A DNA stretch of 64,000 nt from Phalacrocorax aristotelis (taxonomy: Eukaryota > Chordata > Aves > Suliformes > Phalacrocoracidae), in assembly GCF_949628215.1 (NCBI RefSeq), contig NC_134276.1, forward strand, positions 110,212,756 through 110,276,755. Reading direction: 5' to 3'. Positions 15,101-28,079 of this stretch are shown piece by piece. A program made the position numbers and the translations under genes. Within the stretch, counting starts at the first letter, position 1. Every line of letters starts with the position of its first letter. Under the pieces are notes generated by a model. That model worked only from the letters and a program-made list of their open reading frames with translations, had not been told where the DNA came from and searched no databases.

Positions 15101-16261
15101 GAGAGGCACTACAAAGCACAGCTGGCTAAAGAAGGTTCTCAATTTAACTACTTTCTATTCTTCCCCTACCCAAGCACCTTACAGGGAATGTTTTTCACTT
15201 GTTGATACAGGGTCAGCAAACAGCATGAAAGACAGCACAGCTGCATCTGCTCTTGCAGAAATGAGCAGAAAATGGCCACAGAGGTGCAGGGTGGCTTTCC
15301 ATCCTAACCCTTCTGGACAGATCCCAAGGTGTGATGGAGGACCCTCCACCAAAACTCATGTCACAGAATGAGGCAGGCAGGAAAGCTCAGATGCCTCAGG
15401 AAAACAGAAACACTGTGATACTTAGGAGCAGGAAAGGAGTGCCCACTTCCACCTCCTATTAGCAAATAAACCCCTGAAGCACACGAGAACACAAGTTGGC
15501 TGCTTACACTGTCAACAAACCCTCATTTCATATGAGATGAGCAAAATACTTGCATCAGAAGAGCAAGTTATCCCCCATTAGAACAGCTCCATTATTCCTA
15601 GAGTGTCCTCTTAGTTCTCTGAAAACACAAAAATAAATGAAAAATAACCTTTTTTAAGGAATATGATTATCAGATTTTTGAACAGTAAGACGCAGTACTG
15701 CAGACACGTTAAGGGTACAATGCTTCCCAAGCCTACACAATAAAATTCCTCAGTGTCTTAAAAGACTGACTGAAGCTCTGAAAAGTCAATATTTAATAAC
15801 ACCTTCTGCACTTCATTATTGCTAGAAAGATGGGTAAATTCACACGACTACTGCAAAGCAGTGTATACACATTGCTTAGGTATCATCAAACCTTGCAGAT
15901 CTACATAAGAGGAATAGATTTGTGAACGTATTTATAGTTCACGTTCTTGAAGGAAGAGTAGATAGCTTTCATATATCCTATTGCTTAAACATTTCTTCAT
16001 CTCCTAGAAAGTATTTGGATTTTCAAAGAAGGTAATTCAGTGTTGTCCCCCAATGTCAATGATACTAAGGTGTTTACTGTAGTTGTGTCTTTTTTGAAAG
16101 CTCACCCTAAATTAAAAAGCAAATGTAAAAGGCATAGACATAGGCACAGTCATCATTAGTACCCCCTCTTGCACCATGCTTCCCCATTTTTTTCCCACAG
16201 AACTTAAGCCAAACAAAAGCACCCTGATCATGTAGAACTTCACGGGACACAATGAGCTTAA

Positions 16262-16340
16262 AGAAAAAAAAAAAACACACAAAAAACCCACCACCACACA
16301 CACCCCCAAAACACCCTACCACCAACCACCAAAAAAAACC
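16262..16340. repeat. A/C-rich low-complexity tract
   Basis: A(13) followed by irregular CA, CCA and ACCACC units on the plus strand. Frames read through it on the minus strand (Gly/Phe/Val-rich) are low-complexity artefacts. Confidence 0.8.
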
Positions 16341-18303
16341 AGCATGACCAGATTCTTTTGCAGCAATGAAATTTAAAGACTCCACTGCTTCATTCACTTC
16401 TGATGTTAAGATAACAGTATTTCTTTTCTAATGCTGTTTTCTTAAAATAAATTATACTACTACTTACACAACATGCCACCAGTATCAGAATATCAGTTAT
16501 GGAAAACACAGCAGCAATATAAAGCTTCATATTGCCGCTGTTACATGTTTTCCTAGTTTTGACACTCCTTTTATAAACACTTTTTAACTCATACTTGAAT
16601 TGCTCTGGCTGTTAAAATTTTTCCTCAAATTGTTGAATAGGATGTTTTGAAAAAGCAGTTGGGACTGCGGTAGAGGAAGGAAAAGAAAATCGTGTTTTAT
16701 ATATGTCTAATGTTGCGCTCTGCCTTCCTTGATTATAGAGAAAACAGGATTTCCAAAACTGGAATTCGAAACTACACATATCCTGCACTTCCAAAACAAG
16801 AAGGGAATTTACCTATGAGAATTGGAGGAAGAAATCACAGAGGTAGATTCAGCACCAGTTTGTAAAGCAAAATATTGACAGAGAGGTTGTTATCATCATT
16901 ACTATTATTATATTTAAAAGAGTACCAAAAGCACTTAGGACCAGAAACTAACAGGACTAAAGACAGCTAAGCCTCATCTTCCTTATACGTCAGTACCGCA
17001 ACAGGAGTGCTGGTAAGGCAATGGGCTTAGGGTGCTACCTAGCAATTTCACAGCCCAGTGCCAAAGATTTTTGCAAGGAAGCATCAACTGCGTGACAACA
17101 ACAACTGTGAACCTGTCTGGTTTCTGTGACACCATCAGTAAGGCAGCAGTGCCTCTAGATTCAGTCCTCTTTCCTCTAAATTTTTCAGGGATCACAGGGG
17201 AGTTGCCTAAGTGCATTTATGCCACCTACTCCCAAGAGGAGTTTGCACAGAAGTTTGATCTACTACAACCGAGAGGACTGGAAAGCAGCTAATTCAGACA
17301 GGAGTGATGACAGCAAACTCGACCCTCCTCCACCCCCCACCCCCCACCTTCAGGAGAAAAGTACAACTAAATAAGGGCTAAAAGCTGGGTCCTAGGACCA
17401 GTTGCCACTAAATGGTCATTTCAACAAGGTTGTTTTGCATTGGTATCCAAGTTGCTGGTGCTGTTTATGCAAACAGTGACCCATGGTAGCCATGCAAAAA
17501 GCCATGTACACAACACTTCTGATCTCTGGAATCTTACAGTTCACTCAGGACACAAAGGCTTTAACAGAGGGAAAAAAGGTACAAACTAGAGCTGAAAATG
17601 ACAGTTTTAGATCCCACTTTTATCTTCAGTATTTACCCCCCAAAATAGCTTAACTGAAATTCCATTTAGCACAGAAATAGCTAATAGCTGAATAATTCCC
17701 TATGGTGCACACACTCCAAATAGTTTTAATATCAGCATAATAAAACTGAATTTTAATTGACTTTGACATTACAGTTATTCTAAAATGAGTGTTATTCTGC
17801 TTTCACCTATATTGTAAATAACATTGTCGTTCATATTACCTGTAAAGTGACAATGTTATTCAAGAGAAGAAACACAGCTTAGACTTGGAGTGTGAACAGA
17901 TCAGACACAGAGGGCTAACATTCTGAAAAGAGTGTTTGTTCTACATAGCCCTCCAAAACCTGCATACTTGTATTTGACCTATTATCTCTATAGATTTTTC
18001 AGTTTCTTTTATATTTTTATATGCTCCATTACTTTTGAAAGTGATTTTTAAAATCATTAATTTTTCAAAAATCAAACCAAAAAATATTTCAATCATTTTT
18101 AAAGTTGCATATTTGCAGAGGTCTGTGTAGCTTTGAACAAAAATATTATCAGCTTTCAAGACAGAACCACCGAGCCCTTGCAAACAATCTGCTCACATGG
18201 CAACCTACAGCCATCCAGAACTTGTTAAAATGTGAGTCTGAAGGTTTTTTTTTCTGAACATAGAGCATATTCCATTTTCTCCTTTGTGGAGGAAGAATCA
18301 GAA

Positions 18304-18350
18304 TACACACACAAACACATGCATATATAAACACACACACAAAAAAAAAA
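18304..18350. repeat. CA-rich simple repeat with A run
   Basis: Imperfect ACACAC units interrupted by ATGCATATATAA, ending in an A(10) run. Confidence 0.8.
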
Positions 18351-21300
18351 CCATTTGTGCCCATCCCACGCTACAGCCAGCAACTGTTCGGTCTAATCTA
18401 TAGGAGGAACAGATGACGACTGGCTTGATGGTACATAATCAAGACTTGTTTGTAACATATTTTAGGCTTTCTTGGGTGGGGAAAAGGGAGCATTCAACCA
18501 GTTTCTCTAGTAGCTTGTGGTTGTAGAAGTAAGGTTCCATACCCAGATCAGAAATGCAGTCCTCAAACACATGGCCTAACCTTATTTTCCTTTTATTTCT
18601 GCTCAGCTTCCTTTCCATACACTGGGGAGGACATATCTTTCTCCACTCTGTCTTTTAAAATTAAAAGATGTTCAAGAACAGTATTCACTCTTACTGTTAA
18701 TTATTTTAGTACACTAACAGCAGAACTTTTCTCTCAGCTGGGGTTTCAAGAATATACTCTAACACAAACCAGAAGGTGATGATGAGACTACACATCTCCA
18801 AGTTTTGTGTTCCTCCCTCTGCCTCAAGTGAGTGTCAGGTCCAACTGCCAAAGGGCTGTATTTGCTCAGGGATACCTGCTCATAAACCACGACAGACATT
18901 ACTCGGTTGTCCAAAATTGAAAGCACATTTCCCAGAAGTGTATAATCAATCTTTCAGAGGAGGAATAGGGCAGGAATCTATTTTTCATACTTTTATAACC
19001 CCTCATTACAACATATCACATTAAGATTTTTCCAAGTGTGTGTCATTTCAGACCGTACAGGTTACAACTACATACTCCCACTGAACGTTTCCATTACAGC
19101 GTAAACTTTGCTGGAAGAACAACACAAAAGACTTACAAGCTGTGATACATGAAGAGGGGATAGTGCTGCACTATGTCAGTTTTAACACACAGGACAGTGA
19201 ATCAGTTCAGAAATCTCCCAGTACAGTCTAGAGAAAGTTTAACAACAGCAAAAACAAAGACTATAATGACTAAAAAAACCAATTCACTGCATTTTCTTCT
19301 GCAACATATAGCTGGTAATAATGTACGGGCAGGTAAAGTATTGTTTGTTTGGAGTTTATAAACAAAATAAAAAAACCAAAACCCAAGCAATTGCTGTTTT
19401 AATTTTACTTCTCCTACCACCGTAGGTACTCCATTTAAAAAAATCCTATATCTCAGTCTAGCAGTCCAGAGCTACAGGTTGCTCACTCAGGCTGAACCCA
19501 GCAAACTCGCATAAAAAGAACAAAGATCCATGTGATGAAAGAACTGAGTGTTATTACTGCATGCACTAACTCCATCCTTGACTTCTGGCAAATCTTCTCT
19601 CTGAATATTTTGCAATGAGCTTGATATGTAACTGAAGAAAGTTACTGCTAATTTTCAGAAAAGGATTTGGAAGTGGAAGTACGGAAAAAGCTCAGCACCA
19701 GAAGCATGACATATTGCCTTCTATTCGGTGCCAGGATTTTGATAGAGCAGGCTGGCAGCTGAGGACTGCTCTCAGCCCTCGAGCTTTCCATTTGCACAGT
19801 GACAGAAGTCCATCGTCACCAGGCTGATGGCTGTATGACATGCTGCCAGCAATCCACAGTGTGACACAGCCAGGACAGTAAGACAGCTCTGTGTAGCAGG
19901 TAGATCATCATCTTTGGTCAAGAAAACAGGAAGGAAAGCAGGAAGCACAGAGCAGCTGCTGCATTAATGAAACCCATCAATAGCAGCTCTTTAGCATGGA
20001 CACCATGGACATCACAAGTGGCCTAGTGTTGGCCTCAGCTCTCCAGCTCTTACAGAGTGCTATAACTTACAAGCAGTGGAAATTATTACAGCAAGAAAGA
20101 AAAATGCAATGTATCTTGGGAGTTGGGGTTTTTAAACTTCTTGTTGATATACGAAAACTGAATACCTGAGACATCTCGTACTCTAAATTTGGGTTCTATT
20201 TAATATAGCAAGTCTGAATAAATAAACGTGTATCTTCTTTCCTGCCTATAGGACTTCATACACTACTAGACTCTCTTAAGAGCAGAAAGAAAATTTCAGA
20301 AGTCCTAAAGCACATCGGGTGAGGAGAAATACTTCCAGGAAAGGTCTTGCAGATGTGCTACAGCAGACTCAAATTTCATCCATCTTCACAATTTTAGTCA
20401 TGAGTATGCCTAAATATTTCAGGTTCTCTCTGACATTTTCATATAGTGCTGTTTTGGCCTTGCAAACATGGGACTGAGTGGCACAGAGGAGCAAACACTG
20501 AGCACCACTTAACTACATCAAGAATGAAAGAGTCATGAACAGTCCCAGTTCAAAAATTGTAAAAGATTTATCGTACCTTCCAATATGTCCAGCAAATATT
20601 ATGCTGCTTTGTAGCTTTTGTCGCCACTGCAACTTTGGCCAGTCATTTTTGGTACTCTGTACATCTCAGGGTTTTCTGTAATATGGAACTCCTTACTGTC
20701 TGGGGGATGAAGAAATGTTGTAATATGCGCCACAGGAAAGGCAAACACTACGGCAAGATGGAGTCAAAGGACAGAAAAACTCTCACTGGGAAGAGTTTTC
20801 TTCATTCAGCCTCCTGGTAAAACCCCAGCTAGTTTTATTAGCAGTAAGCGATGCAGAAGGTAAGGCAGAACCTATTTGGGCACGTAGCCTGCCCAGCGCT
20901 ACATGCTGAGAACCTGCACTTGTGCGCCCACTGCCAGAGCACCACCTTCCTCTCCTGCACCCCTGGTCATGGCAGAGCAGGGCCACAGATGTTTTCCTGC
21001 CCCCCTTCACCAAGAAGCAACCCGACCCTTGCCTGCCCTCCACTCATCAGCCCTGCAAGTGGAACCAATAGCTGGCTGAAAATTAGCTCAGTACATGCTG
21101 ACATACCACTCTGAAGAGCCTATTTAAAAGGTTAATAACTTCTTAAATCCAATTAGAGAGTCTAATTAGCTAAAGTAATCTTTGGTCTGCCTACTAAATC
21201 TCAAACTAGGTGAACACAATAAAGATTAATTCTTTCTTTGTTTCTGCTTAAGCACCAAATAGGATGCTGGAGACCTTGATCACCTCTGCTTTCAGGTAGG

Positions 21301-21952
21301 TGCTGCGATGATGCCTTCTTCAGAGCAAGTGCAAACACTGCTGAAAAGCTCAAGCCACTGACTTTATGCACCAGTATCAGCAACTGAAGTATTGTGATGC
21401 TGATCAAGCAGGTAGGGGACACTGCCATACATGCCAGAATAGAGACAAAACTGCCGTATTTGGAGCAGCTAGCGTGGCACACTGGGTCAAAATTATCTGG
21501 TGTGCTAGGAACACTAGCAGTTAAAACACGGTGCCTAAAATTATAGACAGCAATTTTATTTCTTCACCTAAGTACTTCTGTGGACTTTTTCTATTGTGAC
21601 TTAGACCAAGTTAGATCATCTTGTTTTCACTATTGCTTCTTCACACGTACCCATTTCCAAACAGACAAGAAACCTGTTAGTTACTAACTAGTCAGTGGAT
21701 TTGTAACTAAGTAACTGGCTCTAGGCATCCAATGAAATACCACTCCATCATTTCACAGAGTATTCTTTCTTATTAAAAATATCCAAAATAACTATTTTCC
21801 TAGAAACTAAAAAATGATTATATATCAAACTAAAAAACCCAACCCCAAACCAAAAACCTCCAACAAAAGCTCCTGAAAACTTCCAGCATATGGATGTCCT
21901 GAGTCTGTCATTAGCACAGAAGCTCAAGGTAGAAAGATTAAATTCACAATAA

Positions 21953-22085
21953 TCATAGAATCATAGCATCACTAAGGTTGGAAAAGACCTCTAGGATCAT
22001 CAAGTCCAACCATCAACCCAACACCACCATGCCTCCTAAACCGCGCCCTGAAGTGCCACGTCTACATGCCTTTCACATTGTTTTA
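21953..22085 (-). mobile_element. CR1 LINE 3' fragment
   Basis: The plus strand reads the reverse complement of a CR1 3' end: AATCATAGAATCATAGCATC, then GGTTGGAAAAGACCTCTAGG and ATCATCAAGTCCAACC. The short ATTCTATGATT-type terminal repeat marks the 3' terminus at about 21953. It is strongly 5'-truncated; similarity fades after about 22085. No coding part remains. Confidence 0.9.
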
Positions 22086-22109
22086 AAACATCTTCTAAAA
22101 AAAACTATC

Positions 22110-22429
22110 CTTGATTCTCTTGTTCGCCGGGACCCCCAGGGTCTCGGTGAGCCCCATCACCTTCCTAGGAGCACCTCCTGGGAGCTGGTTTCTCCTGCCA
22201 AAGCCATGGGATTGGTACCAATCCAAAAGGGGATTTCAGAGCAAAATGTGAGTCTCGGAGGGAAAAAAAAAAAAAAAAAAAAAAGAGCAAAAAAGTTTCA
22301 GTTGCTAGAAACGTCGCACTACTGATCACTAGCCATTTTAAAAACAGAAAGCTGTTTAGGATGAGCAGCAACACTAACTACAGCCATTAGAACAAACTGC
22401 TGGAAGAAGCTGCCTACCCTAACGAAACG
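22110..22429. other. Intergenic flank of the CpG island with poly-A tract
   Basis: Sequence between the CR1 fragment and the CpG island. It includes A(22) at 22263-22284. The 150 bases before the A run are of unknown origin and could be a small retrocopy ending in its tail; no source is recognised. Confidence 0.6.
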
Positions 22430-23250
22430 GGTGATCGCTCCAGCCTTTCTGCGGTAACACCTGCACCAGTTCCCAGCGCAAGGAGGGGAAGGCGCTGTGC
22501 TGCCCCACGTGAAGGCACCAGCGGCACCACAGAACTGCTCTCCCCCGCCGCAGCCAGCCACGGGCACGAAGGGCCGCGGGGGACCCCGGCCCCGGCGCGC
22601 CCTCCCGCCCCGCAAATCCAAAAACCAAACGGGTTTTAAGACGCCCTGAGCTTTTCGGTGACCCCGACAGCGCCGACGCCCGCTCCGGGACGGCGCAGGG
22701 CCGCACAAAGCCCTCTTCCCGCCTCACGGAGGGGCACAAACGGCAGCCGCAGAGGCGGAGGCGGCCGCCGGCCGGCAGGGGGCGCTCCCGCTCCTCCCGG
22801 CGCCCACGCGCTGCCTCAGTCGGCCGGGGCGGGGGGACGGGGGGTGGGCGGAGCGCCGGTGGGACGGACGGACGGCCGGCCCGCCCGCCCCTGGCGGTGG
22901 CCGGTCCCGGAGGCCGCCTCCTGCCGCTGGGGAGGAGTTTGCCTCCAAGCGCGGGAAGGGGGCTGTGCCGCCGCCCGAGTCTGGGCGCCTCGCGCCCGGG
23001 GGCGCCCTGGGTGCCGGCGGCCGCCAGCTGCCGCCCTGCCCCTCCTCGTCCCCCAGCGCCAGGCTGGGTTCCTCGCGGTAAACCTGCACAGGCAGAACGA
23101 TTTTAGAATATTTCAGAGCCCTTTTCCGCTGGAGATTATACGCCCGCGGCCTTCCCCGGTGAGCAGCTGCCCGCGTCGCTGCAGAAAGCGTTGCTGACGT
23201 TAGTGCGGCGCGGCAGGTGTATGCGGCGGGCCTTACCGAGGCCTCTCCCT
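22430..23250. promoter_or_regulatory. CpG island, candidate promoter
   Basis: About 800 bases, very rich in G, C and CpG, in an otherwise AT-rich region. It contains Sp1-type GC boxes (GGGGCGGGG at 22826-22834, GGGCGG at 22846-22851), an E-box CACGTG at 22506-22511 and a CRE-like TGACGTTA near 23195. Good splice donors leave it in both directions: CTCG|GTAAGG on the minus strand (GT at 23236-23235) and CCCCG|GTGAGC on the plus strand (GT at 23159-23160). Such islands in vertebrates usually mark promoters. The open frames inside are by-products of GC content. By synteny with mammals it could serve MIR99AHG on the minus strand, which is inference. Confidence 0.75.
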
Positions 23251-26200
23251 GCCCTGAGGCAGAACGACCCCAGAGCCTCTGAAGCGATCGCTTACACCAC
23301 TGGGCTCTCTAGAAAACATGAAGACTATGATGGGCATAAAAGCAAACCAACGCCCGACTAGACAAAACCCACAGGGCACTGCAGAATCTGCAGTATGAAA
23401 GCACTGTCAATAATACATACGTTTCATAAACTTAAAGGAGAAAGGCCATCCAAATTAGTGCATTAATGTTAAACTATTTCCTATGTAGGTCAGCTGAAAA
23501 GTTCAAAAGGAACGTTTAAAAAAAAGAATGGTACATGAAGTGGCACTGAGCACTCCAGTGAAAACTTCCAGCTTCCTAGTTTAGGGAGATGGGCCATTTA
23601 AGATATGAAATATAAACTTAAAATACTGTAATACAGTTCAAAAATGAACAAATAGGAAGCTTCGAGTATATTAACTGTATTCCTCATTGTTAGGCTGTCA
23701 CCACATAAGAGTTTTCAGAAAACAGATACTTCAGTTTCAGCATATCTGTGTCCATTTGCACTCTGACGTCATTTTAACCTGTGTGTTTATCTCCCTCTGG
23801 TGTAGGAAGCCTGCTGCTGAAATTCATAACTCTGGGACCTAACACGTAGAAGTAGCTTCCCATAGGCAACCTGACAATCTCCTGCACAACGCTCTGCACA
23901 TGCTGTTGGGGCGTTCGCTATTACTCTGGAGAACAACGAAAAACAATTTACCGACAGCGCACTGTGCTGGTGTCAAAGTCTACTGCCAAGTCTAACTCCA
24001 CCAAGTGGTACAGGGAGCTCCATCATTCCCTACCAGGAGAGACCACAGGCTACCAGAGAAGCTATCCCATTACAATCTCATGGCTCTTAAGGCTGCCGAG
24101 GCAGCTGCAGGAACAAAAGTTTATGTTCTATTCTGAAGAAGTTTTTGTGGACTCATGACCTACGGGTTTCTTTTACTGGGAACTCATCTCCAGGGGAAGC
24201 ATTACTAGTAAAGGTCCTGCAAAGATCTCTTCACCAGTGAGCTGAAATAAAAGCAATAACTGATGAAATCTGAAAATACTGTAAAATTTGAAGGAAGGCT
24301 ATACATTGCCATGAGTCAGTCAATTACAGTGTAGCTGAGATTACTCAGTGAGCTGGATGCAGTTGAGTACCGGTTTAGTATAGGATCCTCTGCTTCACTA
24401 TTTAGGCAGGAAGAACATCACTTATCAACAGGTCTAGTACCCTAGAAAGGAGAGGCTCAGAAGGGGCTTAAAAAGAAGTAAAAATGAGCTTGCAGGTGTG
24501 ACACTAAACAGGAGTAGTAGAGCAGGCACTTGGCCAACAAAGCTGGCTGCTGGCAGGCAGACTTGGCAGCTCTGGGCCTGCTCTGCCAATGCACGAGCCT
24601 GGAGTTGCAGACCTGTCTATGACAAGGGGAAGGATGGCAGCGGCCAGTGTGCAGACAGTGACTCCTATGGAGAAGAGGGGGCTTCTCTCAACTGTTGCCA
24701 TCCTTCCTGCTTCCCAAAATGGCACGCCTGGCTCCTCCCTAGGGCTCCTGTCCAAAACACGCCTATTTCCTCTCCCTCTTTCACAGCAGAAGGGAGCCCC
24801 GTGCTGAGAAGCGCCAAGTCCCCTCCGGGCAGAGTCAGAGGCTGATCGAATGCAAGATGAAGGAACACAGCAGCCTTCACTCTCCCGATCTGCAGAAATC
24901 CTGAAGGAACATCTCTGTCCATTCATACCCCAAGCATTTCTGCAGTTGGTAACTCCTCTCATGTCTTTTCTGATCTCTCCTGGGATCAAACCCCACAAGA
25001 CTTCCACTCTGGAAAGAGGCGTTAGACTACAGTACTCAGAAGGCCTCAACATTTACTCATAGTCCAGCACTTCCCCTTAGACATTCTTTGCACCGCCCCT
25101 TTTTATAGAGGGCTTGTAAATAGCATTTGTAACACTTAGCACACCACTTAAAGCCAAATTATTCAGTCTTCATAGCAGAAATAATGCATAAAATACATTA
25201 GTTTAAAACTGGCTATATTGCAAGCCCCTCTTAGCCAGAGCTTACTAAAATAAGAGGAAATTGTAGTCTGCGCTGAGTCCACCGATTAGTTTCAGAAGTA
25301 TTTTGACTGGGGGTGAGGGGGAATTAGCCAGCTACTGGGATAGAGATAATTGAGGATAAGTGCAAATTTTCATAACCTCACCAAACTTGTGACAAAAAAA
25401 ACCAGCCAGCTGAAATCATCATACTTTATCACCAAAAATTGAGATTCTGCATTAACAAAATGAGCCTCTTTAAAGCAAACATACAGAAAGCAAAATGCCC
25501 ATAAAATTGCTACAGAGCAGATAAAAATTCCATCATAAATACTACTGAGTCAGCATTTTTAGCCGTATGCGTCCTCCAAGAACAAAGACAGGAGAACAAA
25601 CGCTATCCACTCAACTGCCCTCCCTAGGGGATTATGGTCAGTTTTAACACTTGCCAGATTTTACCTAGTGGCTTCTCTTTTCTTAGAAAAGATACTCAGC
25701 TTTCCTAATCTTGTGGGGCACTGTGTCACGGGAGAAATTACTTATTTTTTTACTAATTAGAAAATAGAGTTCTTCTCTGTCAACTACAACCAGCAGGTAA
25801 TTAACTCCCATCACTTTCCATTTCAGTTAAACAATTTAACAGAGCACAAAGCACTACAAAATTCTCTTAAGAAGCCCAGATAACACAGAGATGTCACCGT
25901 CTTCAGTGGAAAAGACAAGAATGATGGCAAACAAAATCAGTACTGTTTTACTTGCCCAGTGCAAGGCATTTGAATAAGAGGATTAAACTGTACCAAGACA
26001 AAGGGGAAGGGGAGTCGATTCTTAAAACACAGCAGTATAAACCTCTGTATGCAAAGTATACTGAGGACTCCATCCTACAGATGGATGCTGAAGTGAGAAA
26101 TCATCTGTTCAAGCACCTTGCAACAACCACAGAACTAAAATCACCATCAGCTGAGAGTGGAACAAGCATCTGTGCCAAATACAATGACAGATCTTAATCT

Positions 26201-27489
26201 CATGTTCAGAGGTATCGGAAGTAACAAATTTTCCTTCAGAAATTCAAAAGGAAATTGTAGGTATTCCAAAACAGAATGCAGTTGTCCAAAATAGACCATG
26301 AGCATGAGAAGGAGGAGGTAAGAAGTCCTTTGAGCATCCAAACTCAACTTGGACTTCTCAGGACAGTATTATCTCCCTCAAGGAATGGAGGTTTTGTTAC
26401 TTGATTTTGTAGGGAGTGGTATTTTGGTTCTGCTTTTTTTAAAGAATCTGCTTCATGAGACGCAAAGCTTAAAAGAATCTTTCCAAACAAAAGAGCTTCA
26501 TAAACAGATTACAAGAACGTATTACCTTGAGCCATTGAAAGTTACAGGAGTTTCAGTTCCATAGATCAAGGTTTCTCTGAAAATCCGAGCTCTCCAACCT
26601 CTTCCCTAAGAAAGCATGAAGTTTTTTCGTCCAAACTGCATTACTTAATGCTGCCTTCTCTTGCTTAAAACTTCTTCCTTGAAAACAAAAGTTTTTTCCC
26701 TAATCCATATAAAGGTGTACTATCTTTATGTAGTAATTCCCACCACTTTATGGTTCTGTATTATCTATAATAAAAAAAGCGACCCCTCCCCAAACACTCA
26801 CAGGTTTTCCAAGTCCTTAGTCCACAGCTGAATTAAAACTTTCAGTTACAGATTAAGGTCACAGACAGAAGTTCCGTTTCTTGAAGCAAATCTACAGGAA
26901 TTACTGCTCTCTCCCTGTTGCCTGCATGTCCATGAAATACAAATGGGTTCAGAGAACTTGAAGAAGAAACAACCCCACGGAGTGATAGGAAGTACGTAGA
27001 CACAGAACACAGATATGGGTAGGGACTGCACAGATACCAACTTAAAGCAGCACAGCAAGACGTAGTGAGCAGCTTTTTGCCAGAATTCATGTTTTACTGC
27101 CATTTTAGTAATTCAGGACAAAGCACCAGGATGAGAGTGAACTGAAGATTATTCAACATCAGGAACAGCCTCTACAGCCCTTCATAAACTGGGAAAGATA
27201 GTGCTAAGATGCAGTACACAAGACACCCCTCACGCTTCTGAAGTGCTCAGTTCAGAGAGTGCTCAGTTAAGTCAGTCTCTAACAAATTATTCACTTTTTT
27301 TTTTCCTTCTCCTTAACGTGCCAAGACACGATACAGCTTGAACTAACTGCCCATAGCTTTCCTATTTCAGGCTCTCAAACACCAAGTTGCCAGACAGCAT
27401 GTGTGTAGATGGTGTTACTTGACCCACAGATCCTGCACAAGCACACACCCCAGAGCGGTTCCAAGAAAAGCACTCAGGAGCCTGTAGAG
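23251..27489. other. Intergenic, no gene supported
   Basis: Non-coding sequence between the CpG island and the LTR-like element. A minus-strand frame of 182 codons at 24504-25052 lies in a locally GC-richer stretch (24.5-24.85 kb) with overlapping frames on the other strand and no recognisable domain; I do not call it a gene. Confidence 0.65.
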
Positions 27490-28075
27490 GTGTGTCAGAG
27501 ACTAGAAACTTGTCTCAACATTGTTGGCAGGCAAGTTTAACTACCAAAGCCTGATCACCACAGCAACTGAGTGGGACAGTTTAATCACCAAGGCAGACCT
27601 GACAATGCGCCCAGGCCCAGGGTTGACTGACAACATATGGGGGGCCTCGGACACTCTAGAACTTTCAATCACCCTCTAGTGTTGGGGTACTGGGCATGCG
27701 CCCCACCACCGAGTGGGAAGCGTGGGTATGCAGAACAGTTATTGACTATGGAAGAGAGCAACCTTATAAAAGGGGAACCAGCAGAGACAAAGAGGGAGTG
27801 TTCTGGAACATGCACCCCTCCACTGGCTTCAAAGATACATTGGACGCCCAGATCCCCCCACCCCGGACTGCCACAGATCCGTGGTGATAGCTATTGCAAT
27901 ACTCGTGCTCGTTCCCTCCCTCTCATTCCCTTTTTCACCTTTACTCTCTTTCTTTGCTTTTCTTTTGTGTATCTATTTTTGGCCAAATAAAGTGACCTGG
28001 CACTTGACTCCGTTTTGAGTCTTAATTCTGTTTCTAAGAATGTAAAAGGAACCTGGTCACAATAACACATTGGAG
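27490..28075 (+). mobile_element. LTR-like element (probable endogenous retrovirus LTR)
   Basis: The segment has the layout of an LTR: a possible TG start near 27491, a TATA box (TATAAA at 27765-27770) in ACCTTATAAAAGGGG, a poly(A) signal (AATAAA at 27986-27991) after a T/C-rich stretch, and a possible CA end near 28070. A strong TATA and a poly(A) signal about 220 bases apart in this intergenic setting are hard to explain otherwise. I do not recognise the family, saw no target-site duplication and cannot fix the borders. It could instead be a small transcription unit. Confidence 0.6.
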
Positions 28076-28079
28076 TTAA

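Larger units (their letters stand above)
6291..21952. other. Intergenic, AT-rich, simple repeats only
   Basis: A 15.7 kb stretch without a gene or recognised transposon. It contains a TC microsatellite (11157-11190), a TG/CA block near 12111-12150, an A/C-rich tract (16262-16340), a C-rich tract near 17320-17350 and a CA/A-rich tract (18304-18350). Short open frames are scattered on both strands with stop codons all around and no recognisable family. If MIR99AHG starts at the CpG island, this would be its intron sequence. Confidence 0.65.

Noticed and set aside
16107..16397. Minus-strand frame with a Phe/Gly/Val-rich segment resembling a membrane helix
   Set aside because: The hydrophobic run is the translation of an A/C-rich low-complexity tract, not a real transmembrane segment.
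1..22429. Searched for the miR-99a, let-7c and miR-125b-2 hairpins on both strands
   Set aside because: I did not see their mature sequences or complements. If the synteny holds they lie beyond the left edge.
22319..23197. Overlapping open frames of 106-179 codons on both strands in the CpG island
   Set aside because: They occur in several frames at once and are rich in Pro, Ala, Gly and Arg, as expected from GC-rich sequence lacking stop codons. No domain or conserved protein is recognisable.
24504..25052. Minus-strand frame of 182 codons
   Set aside because: The longest frame outside USP25, the CR1 copy and the CpG island, but frames of 115 and 85 codons overlap it on both strands, and it shows no domain, signal peptide or similarity I know. 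Long stop-free runs are expected by chance in locally GC-richer sequence.
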